NCBI RefSeq assembly: GCF_002014825.1 | Contig: NZ_MUYU01000015.1 | Span: 65,520-129,519, forward strand | Source: Moraxella pluranimalium | GTDB lineage: Bacteria > Pseudomonadota > Gammaproteobacteria > Pseudomonadales > Moraxellaceae | DNA length: 64,000 bases | Direction of reading: 5' to 3' | Shown here: positions 27,523 through 37,902 of the stretch, in pieces | Numbering within the stretch: the stretch's first letter is position 1 | How the letters are laid out: every line of letters starts with the position of its first letter | Notes under the pieces: generated by a model | Databases searched by the model: none | What the model was told of the DNA's origin: nothing | The model's input: the letters and a program-made list of their open reading frames with translations, nothing else | Made by a program: the position numbers and the translations under genes

Positions 27523-28259
27523 TGACTTACCCTCTTGAGCAGCTTTGCACCACCACTACCAAAGCTGATGCCAAGCCCATCACAGGCTCACAGCTTGTCA
27601 TCGGTGTCGATGAAGTGGGTCGTGGGGCGTTATTTGCCAATATGACCGTGTGTGCGGTGATTTTGCCCGATGAGCTGACAGGTCTGTTTGGTGAAATTGA
27701 TTTGAGCGATACACCGCTTAAACTACTCAACGACAGCAAAAAACTCACCGAAAAACGCCGTGAAAGCTTGTTTGAGCCGATTAAGGCACTAGCTCTAGAT
27801 TATGCCATCGTCGATGTACCACGAGCAGTGATTGATACGATTAATATCTCAAAGGCAACGATGCTTGGGATGCGCCTTGCGATGACAAGCCTAATTGCCA
27901 AGCATGGACTGTCTAATGATACCGCCCTTTTGGTGGATGGTAATGAATTTCCTACGCTTAGCGATAGCTGTACAACCCGCTTTTATCATCAACAGACGAT
28001 GGTCAAGGGCGATGCCACGCACACCACCATCGCCTGCGCCAGTATTCTTGCCAAAGTACATCGAGATCGGCAAATGATCGCCTACGGTGCAAAGTATCCT
28101 GAATATCGCATCGACAGTCATAAAGGCTATCTGACTGCCGTGCACAAGGCCGCCATCATGACACACGGGATTTTGCCCGAGCATCGACGCAGTTATATGC
28201 CGATTACACAGCTGTATCGAGATGGCTTTGTGAATAATGCTTATTGGGTGGATGACTGA
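27519..28259 (+). CDS. rnhB: Ribonuclease HII
   Basis: The 246-residue enzyme removes ribonucleotides from DNA. The catalytic acidic residues are D31 and E32 in GVDEVGRG, D140 in LLVDGN, and D165 in VKGDATH. The segment IACASILAKVHRD and YPEYRIDSHKGY complete the family signature. The start ATG overlaps the lpxB TGA (ATGA), giving coupled translation; lpxB-rnhB adjacency is common in Gammaproteobacteria. The N-terminal 25 residues are an extra extension. Confidence 0.96.
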   Translation: MMTYPLEQLCTTTTKADAKPITGSQLVIGVDEVGRGALFANMTVCAVILPDELTGLFGEIDLSDTPLKLLNDSKKLTEKRRESLFEPIKALALDYAIVDVPRAVIDTINISKATMLGMRLAMTSLIAKHGLSNDTALLVDGNEFPTLSDSCTTRFYHQQTMVKGDATHTTIACASILAKVHRDRQMIAYGAKYPEYRIDSHKGYLTAVHKAAIMTHGILPEHRRSYMPITQLYRDGFVNNAYWVDD

Positions 28260-28395
28260 TTGTTTTTAATTTTTTGGAATTTATAACAGTTGCAACCCAT
28301 ATTCATTCAAGTAACTATAATTTTATCTTACTACTCTGATGTTGGCATTTTGTAATTATTCTAGTATCAAGTTTTTTTAATATCGCAAAAACAGA

Positions 28396-28401
28396 TATAA
28401 T
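28396..28401 (+). promoter_or_regulatory. Candidate -10 of the secreted SGNH-like gene
   Basis: A perfect TATAAT hexamer lies 31 bases before the ATG at 28433. The region 17 bp upstream is a T-run without a good -35, so only the -10 is supported. Confidence 0.45.
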
Positions 28402-28432
28402 ACAAGCCCTCCACATTTAACTTAGGATTAAT

Positions 28433-29194
28433 ATGTCTATATTGCACAAACCAAAACATATTGCATTGGGTCTAGTTGCCACATTGAGTGCGGCTGCTAT
28501 TTGCCTGTCATCAACTGCACACGCCCAAAACCGAGTTTCAGTCGGCGATAGCATTGCTGAAGGCTTTCCAAAATCCTCAAAAACTGTTCCAAATGGTGTG
28601 ACGCATCGCTTTGCAAAACATAGCAAAACACCACCTGTTATTCTAAAAGAATACATTCCTGCTGCCAAACGCAGTGGCGCATTACAAGGCGCTTCGGTAT
28701 TTTTATCGACAGGGCTTTCGAATTTTTCATACGGCTTCTACGGCGGCGATGCCAAACGTGCACAACTTGAAGAAACCATCTTTAATCAAATCAAAGAGCT
28801 AAATGATGGCGGTGCAGCCATGGTGATGGTACTTGGCGTTGCTGAAGACTTTGATTCTAAAAAAGGTACTTCGACCAAAATCATGAAAAAAACAAATTCA
28901 CATCAGCCAACTGATGAAGGCGCTGAGATGAATGCATGGTTGGCTAATATTGTTGCCAAGGCTGTTAATCAAGGTTTGAAAGCGCAGTTCTTGGGTGCAA
29001 TCCCTGCCGCTGAGACTTTTGATGACGTACATGCCAAGACTTCATGGTATAGCACTGTAGTTTGGAATTATGGCGATAGCAGTGAATCGACTGGTGTTAT
29101 GAGCAATTCAGCCACAACTGTAGATGATGTAAAAATTCCAGCAACTTTGAATATTGATGTCAAAAAAAGTATTGTAACTTCAACTGGTAATTAA
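28433..29194 (+). CDS. Secreted protein with GDSL-like motif, function unknown
   Basis: The 253-residue protein has a signal peptide with likely cleavage after AHA (about residue 32). The mature N-terminus is QNRVSVGDSIAEGF; the GDS-I-A-x-G run resembles block I of SGNH/GDSL hydrolases, where the serine is the nucleophile. A later LSTGLSN might correspond to a glycine/asparagine block, and DDVHA could hold the final Asp-His. The match is visual and incomplete. If real, it would be a periplasmic esterase or acetylhydrolase. The C-terminal 60 residues look beta-rich. Single gene, bounded by a perfect palindromic terminator. Confidence 0.55.
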   Translation: MSILHKPKHIALGLVATLSAAAICLSSTAHAQNRVSVGDSIAEGFPKSSKTVPNGVTHRFAKHSKTPPVILKEYIPAAKRSGALQGASVFLSTGLSNFSYGFYGGDAKRAQLEETIFNQIKELNDGGAAMVMVLGVAEDFDSKKGTSTKIMKKTNSHQPTDEGAEMNAWLANIVAKAVNQGLKAQFLGAIPAAETFDDVHAKTSWYSTVVWNYGDSSESTGVMSNSATTVDDVKIPATLNIDVKKSIVTSTGN

Positions 29195-29224
29195 ACCACA
29201 CTCTGATTAAGTCAATTCTCATTC

Positions 29225-29266
29225 AATAAAATTACGACAGTTAAATTTAACTGTCGTAATTTTATT
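29225..29266. terminator. 42-bp perfect palindrome acting as bidirectional terminator
   Basis: Each base from 29225 to 29245 pairs with its partner in 29246-29266, with no loop in the DNA (in RNA a small loop would form at the central TTAAATTTAA). It has A/T-rich ends and a GACAG core, and lies between the convergent SGNH-like gene and der. Confidence 0.85.
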
Positions 29267-29272
29267 ATATTA

Positions 29273-30691
29273 TCAACGTTTTTTCTCAGCACGCTTAAAC
29301 TTTTGAATGCGTTTTTTCTCACGCATGAGCTTCGCTTTGTTTTTGACCACAGGATTTTTCTTGCCTTCGTATGGGTTGGCGTTTTGCTTAAATTCCACAT
29401 GAAGTGGCGTGCCTTCAAGCTTAAACACATTGCGATAGACATTTTCAAGATAACGTTGGTAGCTCTTTGGCAGTGCTTGGGTTTGGTTACCATGAATGAC
29501 AATCACCGGTGGATTATGCCCGCCAAGGTGCGCATAACGAAGCTTGATACGGCGACCCGAGACCATCGGCGGTGGATGGTTGGCAACGGCATCTTCTAGG
29601 ATGCGGGTTAGCTGATTGGTTGATACCTTGAACATAGATGCATCGTATGCCTTATGAATCGATGGATACAGATTACCTACGCCATTACCATATAGGGCTG
29701 AAATCAGATGAATCTTCACCCACGGCACAAAGTTAAATCGACGATCAATCTCAATCTTGACGATATCTTTTTGTTCTTGGGTTAGACCATCCCATTTGTT
29801 GATCGCCACAACAATCGCACGACCAGCATCGAGCGCATAGCCAAGCATATGCAAGTCTTGATCGACGATGCCTTCTTTGGCATCAATGACTACGACGACG
29901 ACATTAGCATCTTTGATGGCTTGTAGGGTTTTGACCACCGAGAATTTTTCGACTTTTTCATCGATACGACCACGACGGCGCACGCCTGCGGTATCGATGA
30001 GCACATAATTTCGCCCTTCACGCTCAAACGGAATATAGATACTATCCCGAGTCGTTCCTGGCATATCAAAGACCACGACACGCTCTTCGCCAAGCAGGCG
30101 ATTGACCAGCGTGGATTTGCCGACATTGGGACGACCAATGATGGCAAGCTTGAGCGCCTTGTCATCGAGCTCATCGGCTTCTTCATCTTCAGGCATATCT
30201 GCTGTCAAGGCTTCAAGTAGGTTATTCACCCCCTTGCCATGACTTGCTGCCATCGGGAATGGTTCGCCAAAGCCAAGTGCAAAAAACTCTGCCGATGACG
30301 CTTCATGTACGCCATCCATCTTGTTCGCCACCAAAAATACTGGCTTGCCAAGGCTATGCAAAAAGCGAGCGATTTCGCTATCCGCACCAATCATCCCCAC
30401 ACGAGCATCAACGACGAACACCACGATATCGGCTTCATGGATGGCAGTATAAGACTGCGTCGCCATGTAGTCATCGATATTGCCCGAGCCATCGTCCATC
30501 TCGCCGATACCGCCCGTATCGACGACGATGAAAGATTTATTCTCATAATGTGCATCACCGTATTGACGGTCACGGGTCAAGCCTGCCAAATCTGCCACCA
30601 AGGCTTGACGGCTTTTGGTTAGCTGATTGAATAAGGTGGATTTGCCAACATTGGGGCGACCAATCAAGGCAACGACAGGTTTGATGCTCAT
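29273..30691 (-). CDS. der: Ribosome biogenesis GTPase Der (EngA)
   Basis: The 472-residue protein has two tandem GTPase domains. G1 motifs are GRPNVGKST near residue 11 and again near 187, with DTGG and DTAG switch motifs and NKMD/NKWD G4 motifs. A KH-like C-terminal domain follows, and the last 30 residues are very basic. Der is essential for 50S subunit assembly. It is the last gene of the minus-strand block after bamB, the order seen in many Gammaproteobacteria. Confidence 0.97.
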   Translation of the reverse strand: MSIKPVVALIGRPNVGKSTLFNQLTKSRQALVADLAGLTRDRQYGDAHYENKSFIVVDTGGIGEMDDGSGNIDDYMATQSYTAIHEADIVVFVVDARVGMIGADSEIARFLHSLGKPVFLVANKMDGVHEASSAEFFALGFGEPFPMAASHGKGVNNLLEALTADMPEDEEADELDDKALKLAIIGRPNVGKSTLVNRLLGEERVVVFDMPGTTRDSIYIPFEREGRNYVLIDTAGVRRRGRIDEKVEKFSVVKTLQAIKDANVVVVVIDAKEGIVDQDLHMLGYALDAGRAIVVAINKWDGLTQEQKDIVKIEIDRRFNFVPWVKIHLISALYGNGVGNLYPSIHKAYDASMFKVSTNQLTRILEDAVANHPPPMVSGRRIKLRYAHLGGHNPPVIVIHGNQTQALPKSYQRYLENVYRNVFKLEGTPLHVEFKQNANPYEGKKNPVVKNKAKLMREKKRIQKFKRAEKKR

Positions 30692-30747
30692 AATTTACTC
30701 TTTATTAAATCTAATAATAAAACTGATAATTGGTTAAAATAGCAAAA

Positions 30748-30773
30748 CCTTTGCCGTCTTTTGACGACAAAGG
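30748..30773 (-). terminator. Terminator-like hairpin between bamB and der
   Basis: On the minus strand CCTTTGTCGTC pairs with GACGGCAAAGG around AAAA, with one mismatch, then TTTTG. It probably attenuates readthrough from bamB into der. Confidence 0.6.
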
Positions 30774-30796
30774 ATGGTTAATTGCTGTTGATAAAA

Positions 30797-31966
30797 TTAA
30801 AACTGCCAAACGCTCACAACGCCGTTGGCGCTTTGGGCATATAGGCGATTGCCGATGGCTTGTAGGCTTGTCAGTTCATTTTTGGCATCGACACGGCTGA
30901 TGATTTTACCCGTATTATCCAAAATATGCACCACGCCATCTTTATCACCGACTGCGATGTACTGACCGATTGCTACAGGATTGGTTAGCCCACGGAATTT
31001 CAGCTCGCTATTTTTCCAAAGTTCTTCACCGCTTAGGCGATTGAACGCCACGATTTCACCATCGACATTCGTACCAATCAATGCCGAGCCAAGCACAGTC
31101 AAGGTGTTGGTGCTGGCAAGCTCACTGACAAACATTGTGCGACCTGTTGCCATATCATAGCCCACCACTTGTCCGCTATAAGCTGTGGCGTATAGATGAT
31201 TGCCTGCGACGATTGGTGCGCCATCGACATCACGCAGTTTGGCGATATCGCCCGAACCTGTCGCTAGACCGACACGGCGTACCCAAGCAGGTGAACCTGT
31301 GGCAATATCAATGGCGTGGATACGACCGTCAGATGCACCAACCAACGCAGTCTTGGCATCGACCAAAATCGGCTTTGCCATACCACGAATGCTGACAGTC
31401 GGTGCTTGGGTGGTGTACTGCCAATCAATCGCACCTGTGGCAAGGTTTAGTCCATAGATGACGCTACTGTTGGTTGATACGACCACTTTGCCACCGCTAA
31501 TCAGCGCAGGGGCTAGGCTTGCTGATGGTAATTGTGCCGTCCAGCGTGTTTGACCGCTCGCCACATCTAGGGCGACGATTTTGCCTTGTCGAGTACCGAC
31601 GACAACGGTATCATTGGATACTGCAACACCACTGGTGATGGCATCATTGACATTGCTACTCCAAGCAGTCTGACCATGACTGATGGCTGATACCACACCG
31701 CCACGACTCGCAGCGATGAAGCCTTCAGCAGTTGGTGCAACTTGCAAATCCACCACATCTTTGGCTTTGGCTTTATTACGCTTAAAAGTTGAAGTGCCTT
31801 GCTCAAGCTTGATGCTAGACACTGGGCTAAGGACTGCAACTGGTGCTTCTAATTTAACAAGCTTAGCAGGCTTGCGTGGGTCTTTTTCGATAATTTTGCC
31901 ACCACAACCAACCATCACTACTGCCATCGTGGCAACTAAAGCCGTTTTTACAAAACCTTGATACAT
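30797..31966 (-). CDS. bamB: Outer-membrane assembly lipoprotein BamB
   Basis: The 389-residue lipoprotein has lipobox VMVGC with Cys21. The mature protein is built of repeating PQQ-like beta-propeller blades, seen in repeated phrases such as GKIVALDVASGQTRW and GRIHAIDIATGSPAW. BamB scaffolds the BAM complex (BamABCDE) for beta-barrel insertion. It lies between yfgM and der, as in E. coli, which supports the call. Confidence 0.95.
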   Translation of the reverse strand: MYQGFVKTALVATMAVVMVGCGGKIIEKDPRKPAKLVKLEAPVAVLSPVSSIKLEQGTSTFKRNKAKAKDVVDLQVAPTAEGFIAASRGGVVSAISHGQTAWSSNVNDAITSGVAVSNDTVVVGTRQGKIVALDVASGQTRWTAQLPSASLAPALISGGKVVVSTNSSVIYGLNLATGAIDWQYTTQAPTVSIRGMAKPILVDAKTALVGASDGRIHAIDIATGSPAWVRRVGLATGSGDIAKLRDVDGAPIVAGNHLYATAYSGQVVGYDMATGRTMFVSELASTNTLTVLGSALIGTNVDGEIVAFNRLSGEELWKNSELKFRGLTNPVAIGQYIAVGDKDGVVHILDNTGKIISRVDAKNELTSLQAIGNRLYAQSANGVVSVWQF

Positions 31967-32038
31967 ATCATATCCTTGTTAATCACATAAAATGCATATA
32001 ATAAAATACATCTTATTATAAAGCGATGTTACTAAGCA

Positions 32039-32881
32039 CTAATTGCCCGTTTGTGTAGTTTGTGTTTCAGCTGTCGCTGCTTGTTCGGTTGCTGGCTGTT
32101 CAGCGGTTTTTTCAGCCGTTTGCTCATCAGCTTTTGCTGTCGCAACTGGTGTTGCCACGATTGCAGGTGTTTCAATTGGCTCAACCGTTACGCCGAGCGA
32201 TTGTAGTTTTAGGCTAAGCACGGCACGATTTTCTTGGCGTTCACGCAGTGCATCCCAAGCCGTTTGATAAGCTTTTTTGGCGTTTTCGGTATCATTTTTG
32301 GCAAGATAAATATCACCGAGCAGCTCTTGGCGTGATGCTTCAAAGGCTTTTGGCATGGTTTCATTAGCTACCGCAAGCGCACCATCCACATCTTTATTGG
32401 CAAGCATCGCACGAGCATAGCGTAGCTTGGTCATGGTCAATAAGCCTTCATCATCAAGCTTAATTGTCGTTGCTTGATTAAGCGTCGTTACCGCACCTGC
32501 CAAATCATCATTATCCGTCTGATGGCGTGCCTTAATCATCAGTGCCTGCCACGCATAAGCGGTGTCGCCATGCGTCGCTACCAATGCATCAATATCAGCA
32601 AATAGCTTAGCTTCGTCATCGGCAAGCTGTTTTTTGGCAGCATCATCCAATGATGGATTGATGGCGGTTTGAACCAACTGCTCATCATGAGCTGCAATGC
32701 CCGTGTACATATCAGCTGCGACGGTATCAACTTTGGCATAATGCTTTTGGTAATATTGCCAACCAAAAAAGATGACCAATACCGCAATCACCGCATAGAC
32801 GATTTTTTCGCCATGCATCTTAAGCGCCATAAGCGATGATTTATCCGCAAATTGTTTGTTGTCGTTCGAACTGTCTGTCAT
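32039..32881 (-). CDS. yfgM: YfgM family tetratricopeptide membrane protein
   Basis: The 280-residue protein has a single membrane helix (about residues 27-45, VYAVIAVLVIFFGWQYY) and a periplasmic TPR-like domain. The C-terminal about 45 residues are a low-complexity Ala/Thr/Glu/Gln tail (repeats of TAE and EQ), longer than in E. coli YfgM (206). YfgM works with PpiD at the SecYEG translocon in periplasmic protein folding. Placement between hisS and bamB is canonical. Confidence 0.9.
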   Translation of the reverse strand: MTDSSNDNKQFADKSSLMALKMHGEKIVYAVIAVLVIFFGWQYYQKHYAKVDTVAADMYTGIAAHDEQLVQTAINPSLDDAAKKQLADDEAKLFADIDALVATHGDTAYAWQALMIKARHQTDNDDLAGAVTTLNQATTIKLDDEGLLTMTKLRYARAMLANKDVDGALAVANETMPKAFEASRQELLGDIYLAKNDTENAKKAYQTAWDALRERQENRAVLSLKLQSLGVTVEPIETPAIVATPVATAKADEQTAEKTAEQPATEQAATAETQTTQTGN

Positions 32882-32941
32882 TGTTATACTCTAAAGTGAA
32901 TTTCAAGCCATTATAGCATATCGCATTATCGCTGTCGCCAA

Positions 32942-34198
32942 TTATGCAAAATAATAGGTCATAGGCAATCGTTGCTGCTCGCCCGTTGCCATCGTCTTGA
33001 CGGTGATTTCACCTGCGCCCACTTCATCTTCGGCGATGATGACGGTATGCGTCGCACCGGATTTGTCTGCTTTTTTCATCTGCGCTTTTAGGCTTGTAGC
33101 GCTTGCCATTTTGACGCGCAAGGCAGGCTGTGCTGCTCGTAGTGCATTAGCATACTGCACGCCGTGGATAAAGTAATCAGGATGGGCAATGACAAAGACA
33201 TCGCAGTCGCTTTGTGGTGCAAATGGATTTACCACTTCGATAAGCAATAATAATCGCTCAAGCCCCATCGCAAAGCCTACCGCAGGCTCAGACTGCTCAG
33301 GCTTACCCTTAATCACGCCAATCAAGCCATCATAACGACCACCGCCACAGACGGTCGCTTGTGAACCAAGCTTATCCGTCACCCATTCAAAAACGGTCTT
33401 GTTATAATAATCCAAACCACGCACCAGCTTCTCATTAATCTCAAAGCCAATGCCAAGCGCTGTCAGATATGCCTGCACTTGTGCAAAATGCGATTTGGTC
33501 GCTTCACCCAAAAATTCACCGAGCTTTGGTGCATTTTGCAAAATTGCTTGGGTTTTATCATCTTTTGAATCTAGGATGCGTAGCGGATTGGTGCTTAGGC
33601 GGCGCTGTGAATCTTCGTCCAGACTGTCTTTGTGCGCCGTCAGATACTCAACCAATGCCGCCTTATACGCCATACGCTCATCAGCTTCGCCTAGCGTGTT
33701 TAGCTGTAGCGTCACTTCATGGTCGATGCCTAGCACCTGCCACATACGATGCGTCATCGCGATCAGCTCAGCATCGGCATCAGGCAGCTCACTACCAAAG
33801 CACTCCACACCTAACTGATGAAACTGACGATAGCGTCCTTTTTGTGGGCGTTCGTAGCGGAACATCGGGCCGATATACCACAGCTTTGGCGTATCGCCAC
33901 GAGTCAGATTATGCTCAACGACCGCACGCACTGCACCTGCCGTCCCTTCAGGGCGTAATGTCAATGGGGTTGGCGGTTCGCTTTTATCAAAAAAGCTGTA
34001 CATTTCTTTTTCGACAATGTCGGTCGCTTCGCCCACACCACGGGCAAATAGCTGCGTTTCTTCGACAATCGGCAAGCGGATTTGGCTAAAGCCGTAGCTG
34101 TCTAGCACGCTGATTAATTTGGCTTCTAGGCGACGCCAATTTGGGCTGTCGCTTGGCAGCACATCATTAAAGCCTTTGATGGCGGTAATTTTACTCAT
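32942..34198 (-). CDS. hisS: Histidine-tRNA ligase
   Basis: The 418-residue class II synthetase charges tRNA-His. Motif 2 is around [17 protein letters not shown] (about residue 112). The histidine-specific runs are [15 protein letters not shown] (about 258) and GGGRYDGLI (about 285). The anticodon-binding domain follows residue 325. The ATG shares one base with the stop of the upstream gene (TGATG), with AAGGAAA as its ribosome-binding site inside that gene. So hisS translation is coupled to a non-canonical neighbour. Confidence 0.97.
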   Translation of the reverse strand: MSKITAIKGFNDVLPSDSPNWRRLEAKLISVLDSYGFSQIRLPIVEETQLFARGVGEATDIVEKEMYSFFDKSEPPTPLTLRPEGTAGAVRAVVEHNLTRGDTPKLWYIGPMFRYERPQKGRYRQFHQLGVECFGSELPDADAELIAMTHRMWQVLGIDHEVTLQLNTLGEADERMAYKAALVEYLTAHKDSLDEDSQRRLSTNPLRILDSKDDKTQAILQNAPKLGEFLGEATKSHFAQVQAYLTALGIGFEINEKLVRGLDYYNKTVFEWVTDKLGSQATVCGGGRYDGLIGVIKGKPEQSEPAVGFAMGLERLLLLIEVVNPFAPQSDCDVFVIAHPDYFIHGVQYANALRAAQPALRVKMASATSLKAQMKKADKSGATHTVIIAEDEVGAGEITVKTMATGEQQRLPMTYYFA

Positions 34199-35325
34199 CA
34201 GGTTTCCTTATTATTCTCTGCAAAGGTATGTAGCAAATAATCAATCATTTCATTTTCTGAAAAAGTCTTATCAAACAAAATTTTGCACTTCTCCAAGCTT
34301 TTTCTCTTAGATGAAAAGTCAGAGATGATTTCAAGAAATTGTTCAAAAGTAGGATTAGTTTCAGCTAACTCATTCATGACTGAATAATCTAACTTTTCTC
34401 TATATCGCGCAGGTGATAAGATGCTACTTTGATAAACATTATCCAAATCAAGTTCAATTATCCCAATTCCAAAACTTTGGCTTAATTTTTTTAATGCTTC
34501 AAGAAATTTAACATCACGATCCACATTGATTGCTACCAAATAGCCTTCATTTGCCCAACTTGAATTACTAACCGCTTGAAAGAAATACTCTTTGTAGTTG
34601 CTAAAATTCAAGCTAGTTTTGATTTCAAATGAATAAATCTTGATTGGTATTGTATCAAAAGTTTTTATAAAACTTAATACAAACTCATTTTGGTAAATAA
34701 TATGTTCAAAATTTACCGCAACCATATCTGGGTAGAGCCACTTATTCTTTCCACGAATACTTTTTTGGCTTGACTCATGCAAAATTGTCTTTGTGTAAAC
34801 TTTAAAATATTCATGATGACCAAGAAAATAGCTAAGAACGGGGTGTAAAGCTCTTTCATTCTCGGTATTAAATCTGTTGCTATACCGCAAGTGCTCCTGA
34901 TCAAATCTTGCTAATTCATCAATCTCACCACTGCCAGGCTCGTGCGAGAAACTGGCATCTGCTGATGGATTTTTAAAAGCCTCAATAATTCTTGACTGTA
35001 ATTTTTGTTGTTTGGTAATTTTTTTATCTCGAACATAGTACAGTACAATCCGCTCTACAATCGCTTCACTATATGCATAACGCTCTATTTGCTTTACAAT
35101 TTTTTGAGCAGTATCGCCCGAGATCACATTTGGAAACTCATCCAAATACTGCAACACCGCTTTAGGCAATCCTGCAAAAGCCATCAATCTATAATATTTT
35201 TGCCTACTAATACCAAGATTTTCGCATAAGTCAGTTACATTTGTTAAGCCGCTTTGCTCAACTTCCTTTAGTAAGGATAAGAATTGTTCATATTCAACAA
35301 TCTTTCTTAGTTTAGATTCAGACAT
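34198..35325 (-). CDS. HTH plus PD-(D/E)XK nuclease-like protein, inserted in the ispG-hisS operon
   Basis: The 375-residue protein starts at the ATG at 35325 (MSESKLRK), 12 bases after ispG. Residues 27-80 form a helix-turn-helix of the ParB/KorB type: [20 protein letters not shown], then LPKAVLQYL. Residues 190-265 show a nuclease-like core: P199-D200, then E234-x-K236 (FEIKTS), then Q250 ([10 protein letters not shown]). This layout recalls the HrgA/COG2958 group tied to restriction loci. The gene is AT-rich against its neighbours and is absent from the usual order of this operon. Its stop overlaps the hisS start. Likely acquired; substrate unknown. Confidence 0.7.
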   Translation of the reverse strand: MSESKLRKIVEYEQFLSLLKEVEQSGLTNVTDLCENLGISRQKYYRLMAFAGLPKAVLQYLDEFPNVISGDTAQKIVKQIERYAYSEAIVERIVLYYVRDKKITKQQKLQSRIIEAFKNPSADASFSHEPGSGEIDELARFDQEHLRYSNRFNTENERALHPVLSYFLGHHEYFKVYTKTILHESSQKSIRGKNKWLYPDMVAVNFEHIIYQNEFVLSFIKTFDTIPIKIYSFEIKTSLNFSNYKEYFFQAVSNSSWANEGYLVAINVDRDVKFLEALKKLSQSFGIGIIELDLDNVYQSSILSPARYREKLDYSVMNELAETNPTFEQFLEIISDFSSKRKSLEKCKILFDKTFSENEMIDYLLHTFAENNKET

Positions 35326-35337
35326 TTTCAACCCAAA

Positions 35338-36456
35338 TCAGCCTTGCACACGCAAAATCTCATTGGCACGAGCTTCTTGGATTTCTTTGACTTGCGCACG
35401 AACCATAGTTTCAATCTCATCGACAAGCTTAGTAGAGTCAATCAAATGGCTCTTCGCACCATTACGGTACACTAGGCTATTTGGGCTGGCACCGACGACA
35501 CCGATGGTCGCTTCTTTGGCTTCACCCGGCCCATTGACTTTACAGCCAATCACCGACAAATCAATCGGTTCACGCACATCTTCTAGGCGTGCTTCAAGCT
35601 CATTCATCACTCGGATGACATCGAACTCTTGACGGCTACAGCTTGGACAAGCGATAAAATTCACGCCATTTGAGCGGATGCCAAGCGATTTTAGGATATC
35701 AAAGCCAATCTTAATTTCTTCTTCAGGCTCAGCAGCAAGCGAGATACGCATGGTATCGCCAATGCCATCAAGGAGCAGTCCACCAAGTGCAATCGCCGAT
35801 TTGACCGTGCCGGTACGATACACGCCTGCTTCGGTCACGCCCAAATGTAGCGGATTATCAATCTGCGCCGAAATCAAGCGATACGCATCTAGCGTCAAAA
35901 AGACATTGGATGCTTTGACCGAGATTTTATAATTTTGAAAATCCAATTTTTCCAAAATATCAATATGACGCAGTGCTGATTCTAGCATCGCTTCACCCGT
36001 TGGCTCGCCGTATTTTTTTTGCAAGTCTTTTTCGAGCGAGCCTGCATTCACCCCGATACGAATCGGCACATTATGATGGCGAGCCGCCGCCACGACTTCA
36101 CGCACTTTGGTATCGTTGCCGATATTACCCGGATTGATGCGTAAGCAGTCTGCACCAGCATCCGCCACCGCCAAAGCAATCTTATAATCAAAATGAATAT
36201 CAGCAATGAGTGGCACGCTGACTTGTTTTTTGATTTCGGCAAAGGCTGCCACACTCTCCATCGTCGGCGTGGACACACGCATCAAATCAGCCCCTGCATC
36301 GACACAGCGCTGAATCTGTGCGACCGTCGCCGCCACATCGCAGGTGTTGGTATTGGTCATACTCTGCACGCTGATGGGTGCATCACCACCGATGGCGACA
36401 TTACCCACATAGATTTTTTTGGTTGGGCGGCGTTTGATTGGATTATGTGCTGACAT
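35338..36456 (-). CDS. ispG: 4-hydroxy-3-methylbut-2-enyl diphosphate synthase
   Basis: The 372-residue iron-sulfur enzyme makes HMBPP in the MEP isoprenoid pathway. The cluster cysteines appear in [13 protein letters not shown] (about residue 265) and in [11 protein letters not shown] (about 305). The N-terminal TIM barrel begins [11 protein letters not shown]. The start is set at ATG 36456; a GTG three codons upstream (36465) is an alternative. Downstream lies an unusual nuclease-like gene rather than hisS directly. Confidence 0.96.
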   Translation of the reverse strand: MSAHNPIKRRPTKKIYVGNVAIGGDAPISVQSMTNTNTCDVAATVAQIQRCVDAGADLMRVSTPTMESVAAFAEIKKQVSVPLIADIHFDYKIALAVADAGADCLRINPGNIGNDTKVREVVAAARHHNVPIRIGVNAGSLEKDLQKKYGEPTGEAMLESALRHIDILEKLDFQNYKISVKASNVFLTLDAYRLISAQIDNPLHLGVTEAGVYRTGTVKSAIALGGLLLDGIGDTMRISLAAEPEEEIKIGFDILKSLGIRSNGVNFIACPSCSRQEFDVIRVMNELEARLEDVREPIDLSVIGCKVNGPGEAKEATIGVVGASPNSLVYRNGAKSHLIDSTKLVDEIETMVRAQVKEIQEARANEILRVQG

Positions 36457-36586
36457 AGTTACCACACTTTTTTATTGTTAAGTTGGATGATATAGATGAT
36501 GTCACAGAAAGTGGTTGCCATTAGTCATTCTAACAATCTTTGATGGCTTTGGCAATTTGGCGATATCTATCTGACTCATCTGAATC

Positions 36587-37786
36587 TCATTGAGTTTGTT
36601 GGCGTTTTTCGATACTTTCTTGCCATTTTTTGGCTCGGCGTGTCCGGTCCGCCACTTGTCCGACCAACTGCCCACACGCTGCATCAATATCATCGCCACG
36701 AGTCTGACGAATGGTACACACAAAGCCTGCATTATTTAGAATATTGCTAAACGCATGAATGCGGTTGTTGCTTGAGCGGTCATATGGCGCGTGTGGAAAT
36801 GGATTAAACGGAATTAAGTTAATCTTACTTGGCAAATCCTTAAGCAGTGCTACAAGCTGTCTTGCGTGCTCATCACTATCATTGACCCCTGATAGCATCA
36901 CATATTCGATGGTGACGTGTTTCTTATGACGGGGATTTTCGTCATAGACATAAGCTTTGGCAGCGGCGATGAGCTCTGATAGCGGATATTTTTTGTTAAT
37001 GGGTACAAGCTCATTGCGTAGCTCATCATTGGGTGCGTGCAGACTGATGGCAAGCGCCACATCGATGTCTTTGGCTAGGTCGTACATCTTTGGCACGACG
37101 CCTGATGTCGAGAGCGTTACACGGCGTTTGGATAAGCCAAAGGCATGGTCATCAAGCATCAGCGACATCGATGCCACCACAGGCTCATAGTTGAGCAGCG
37201 GCTCGCCCATGCCCATCATCACCACATTGGTGACACGGTTCTCACGCTCGGTCGGGGCGACATCTTCCATATAGGACTGATTCGCCACCCACAGCTGTCC
37301 GATAATCTCGCTCGGTGTCAAATCTCGCTCAAAACCTTGCTTACCTGTACTACAAAATGAGCAATCCAGCGCACAGCCAACTTGACTTGAGATGCACAAA
37401 GTCTTACGCCCAAACTGCTTATTGTCATCAGCAGGAATCAGCACCGTCTCAACCAGTGACCCGCCTGCCACTTCAAAGACCCATTTACGCGTACCGTCTT
37501 GGCTAAATTCCTTGTATTTTACCGTTGGCGGTGTCACGCAGGCAGTGTCATGTAGGCGTTGTTGCAGTTTTTTTGAGATATTAGTCATCTCAAAAAAATC
37601 AGTCACGCCAAATTGATAAATCCACTTCATCACCTGCGTCGCTCGAAACGGCCTTTCACCAATCGACACAAAAAAAGCCGCAAGCTCATCTTTTGACATA
37701 CCCAAAAGATTGATTTTATTGGTCGTATCGCTTGTGGTATCAGGCGTATGAATGACAGGAATTTTGTTCACAGATGGACTCATCAA
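36587..37786 (-). CDS. rlmN: Dual-specificity RNA methyltransferase RlmN
   Basis: The 399-residue radical SAM enzyme methylates C2 of A2503 in 23S rRNA and A37 in some tRNAs. The radical SAM cluster is C138-x3-C142-x2-C145 (GCALDCSFC). The cysteine C131 (TLCISSQ) and the C-terminal cysteine in DIDAACGQL match the catalytic and methyl-carrying pair. Its N-terminus is about 20 residues longer than E. coli RlmN. pilF and rodZ, usually between rlmN and ispG, are missing. Confidence 0.96.
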   Translation of the reverse strand: MMSPSVNKIPVIHTPDTTSDTTNKINLLGMSKDELAAFFVSIGERPFRATQVMKWIYQFGVTDFFEMTNISKKLQQRLHDTACVTPPTVKYKEFSQDGTRKWVFEVAGGSLVETVLIPADDNKQFGRKTLCISSQVGCALDCSFCSTGKQGFERDLTPSEIIGQLWVANQSYMEDVAPTERENRVTNVVMMGMGEPLLNYEPVVASMSLMLDDHAFGLSKRRVTLSTSGVVPKMYDLAKDIDVALAISLHAPNDELRNELVPINKKYPLSELIAAAKAYVYDENPRHKKHVTIEYVMLSGVNDSDEHARQLVALLKDLPSKINLIPFNPFPHAPYDRSSNNRIHAFSNILNNAGFVCTIRQTRGDDIDAACGQLVGQVADRTRRAKKWQESIEKRQQTQ

Positions 37787-37850
37787 GTATTGGATTAAAA
37801 ATCAGAATATTATACTAAAGTTTTGCACCAAAGTCATAATAAATACACAA

Positions 37851-37882
37851 AAAAAGCAACCACCGATTGGCAGTTGCTTTTT
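37851..37882 (-). terminator. Terminator after ndk
   Basis: A 10-bp perfect stem (AAAAAGCAAC with its complement) and 12-base loop is followed by a T-run on the minus strand. Confidence 0.82.
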
Positions 37883-37902
37883 GAATTGGTCAAACGACCA
37901 AA

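Noticed and set aside
36502..36732. Minus-strand open frame of 76 codons overlapping the rlmN 3' end
   Set aside because: Most of it is rlmN read in another frame, and it has no ribosome-binding site or recognisable family.
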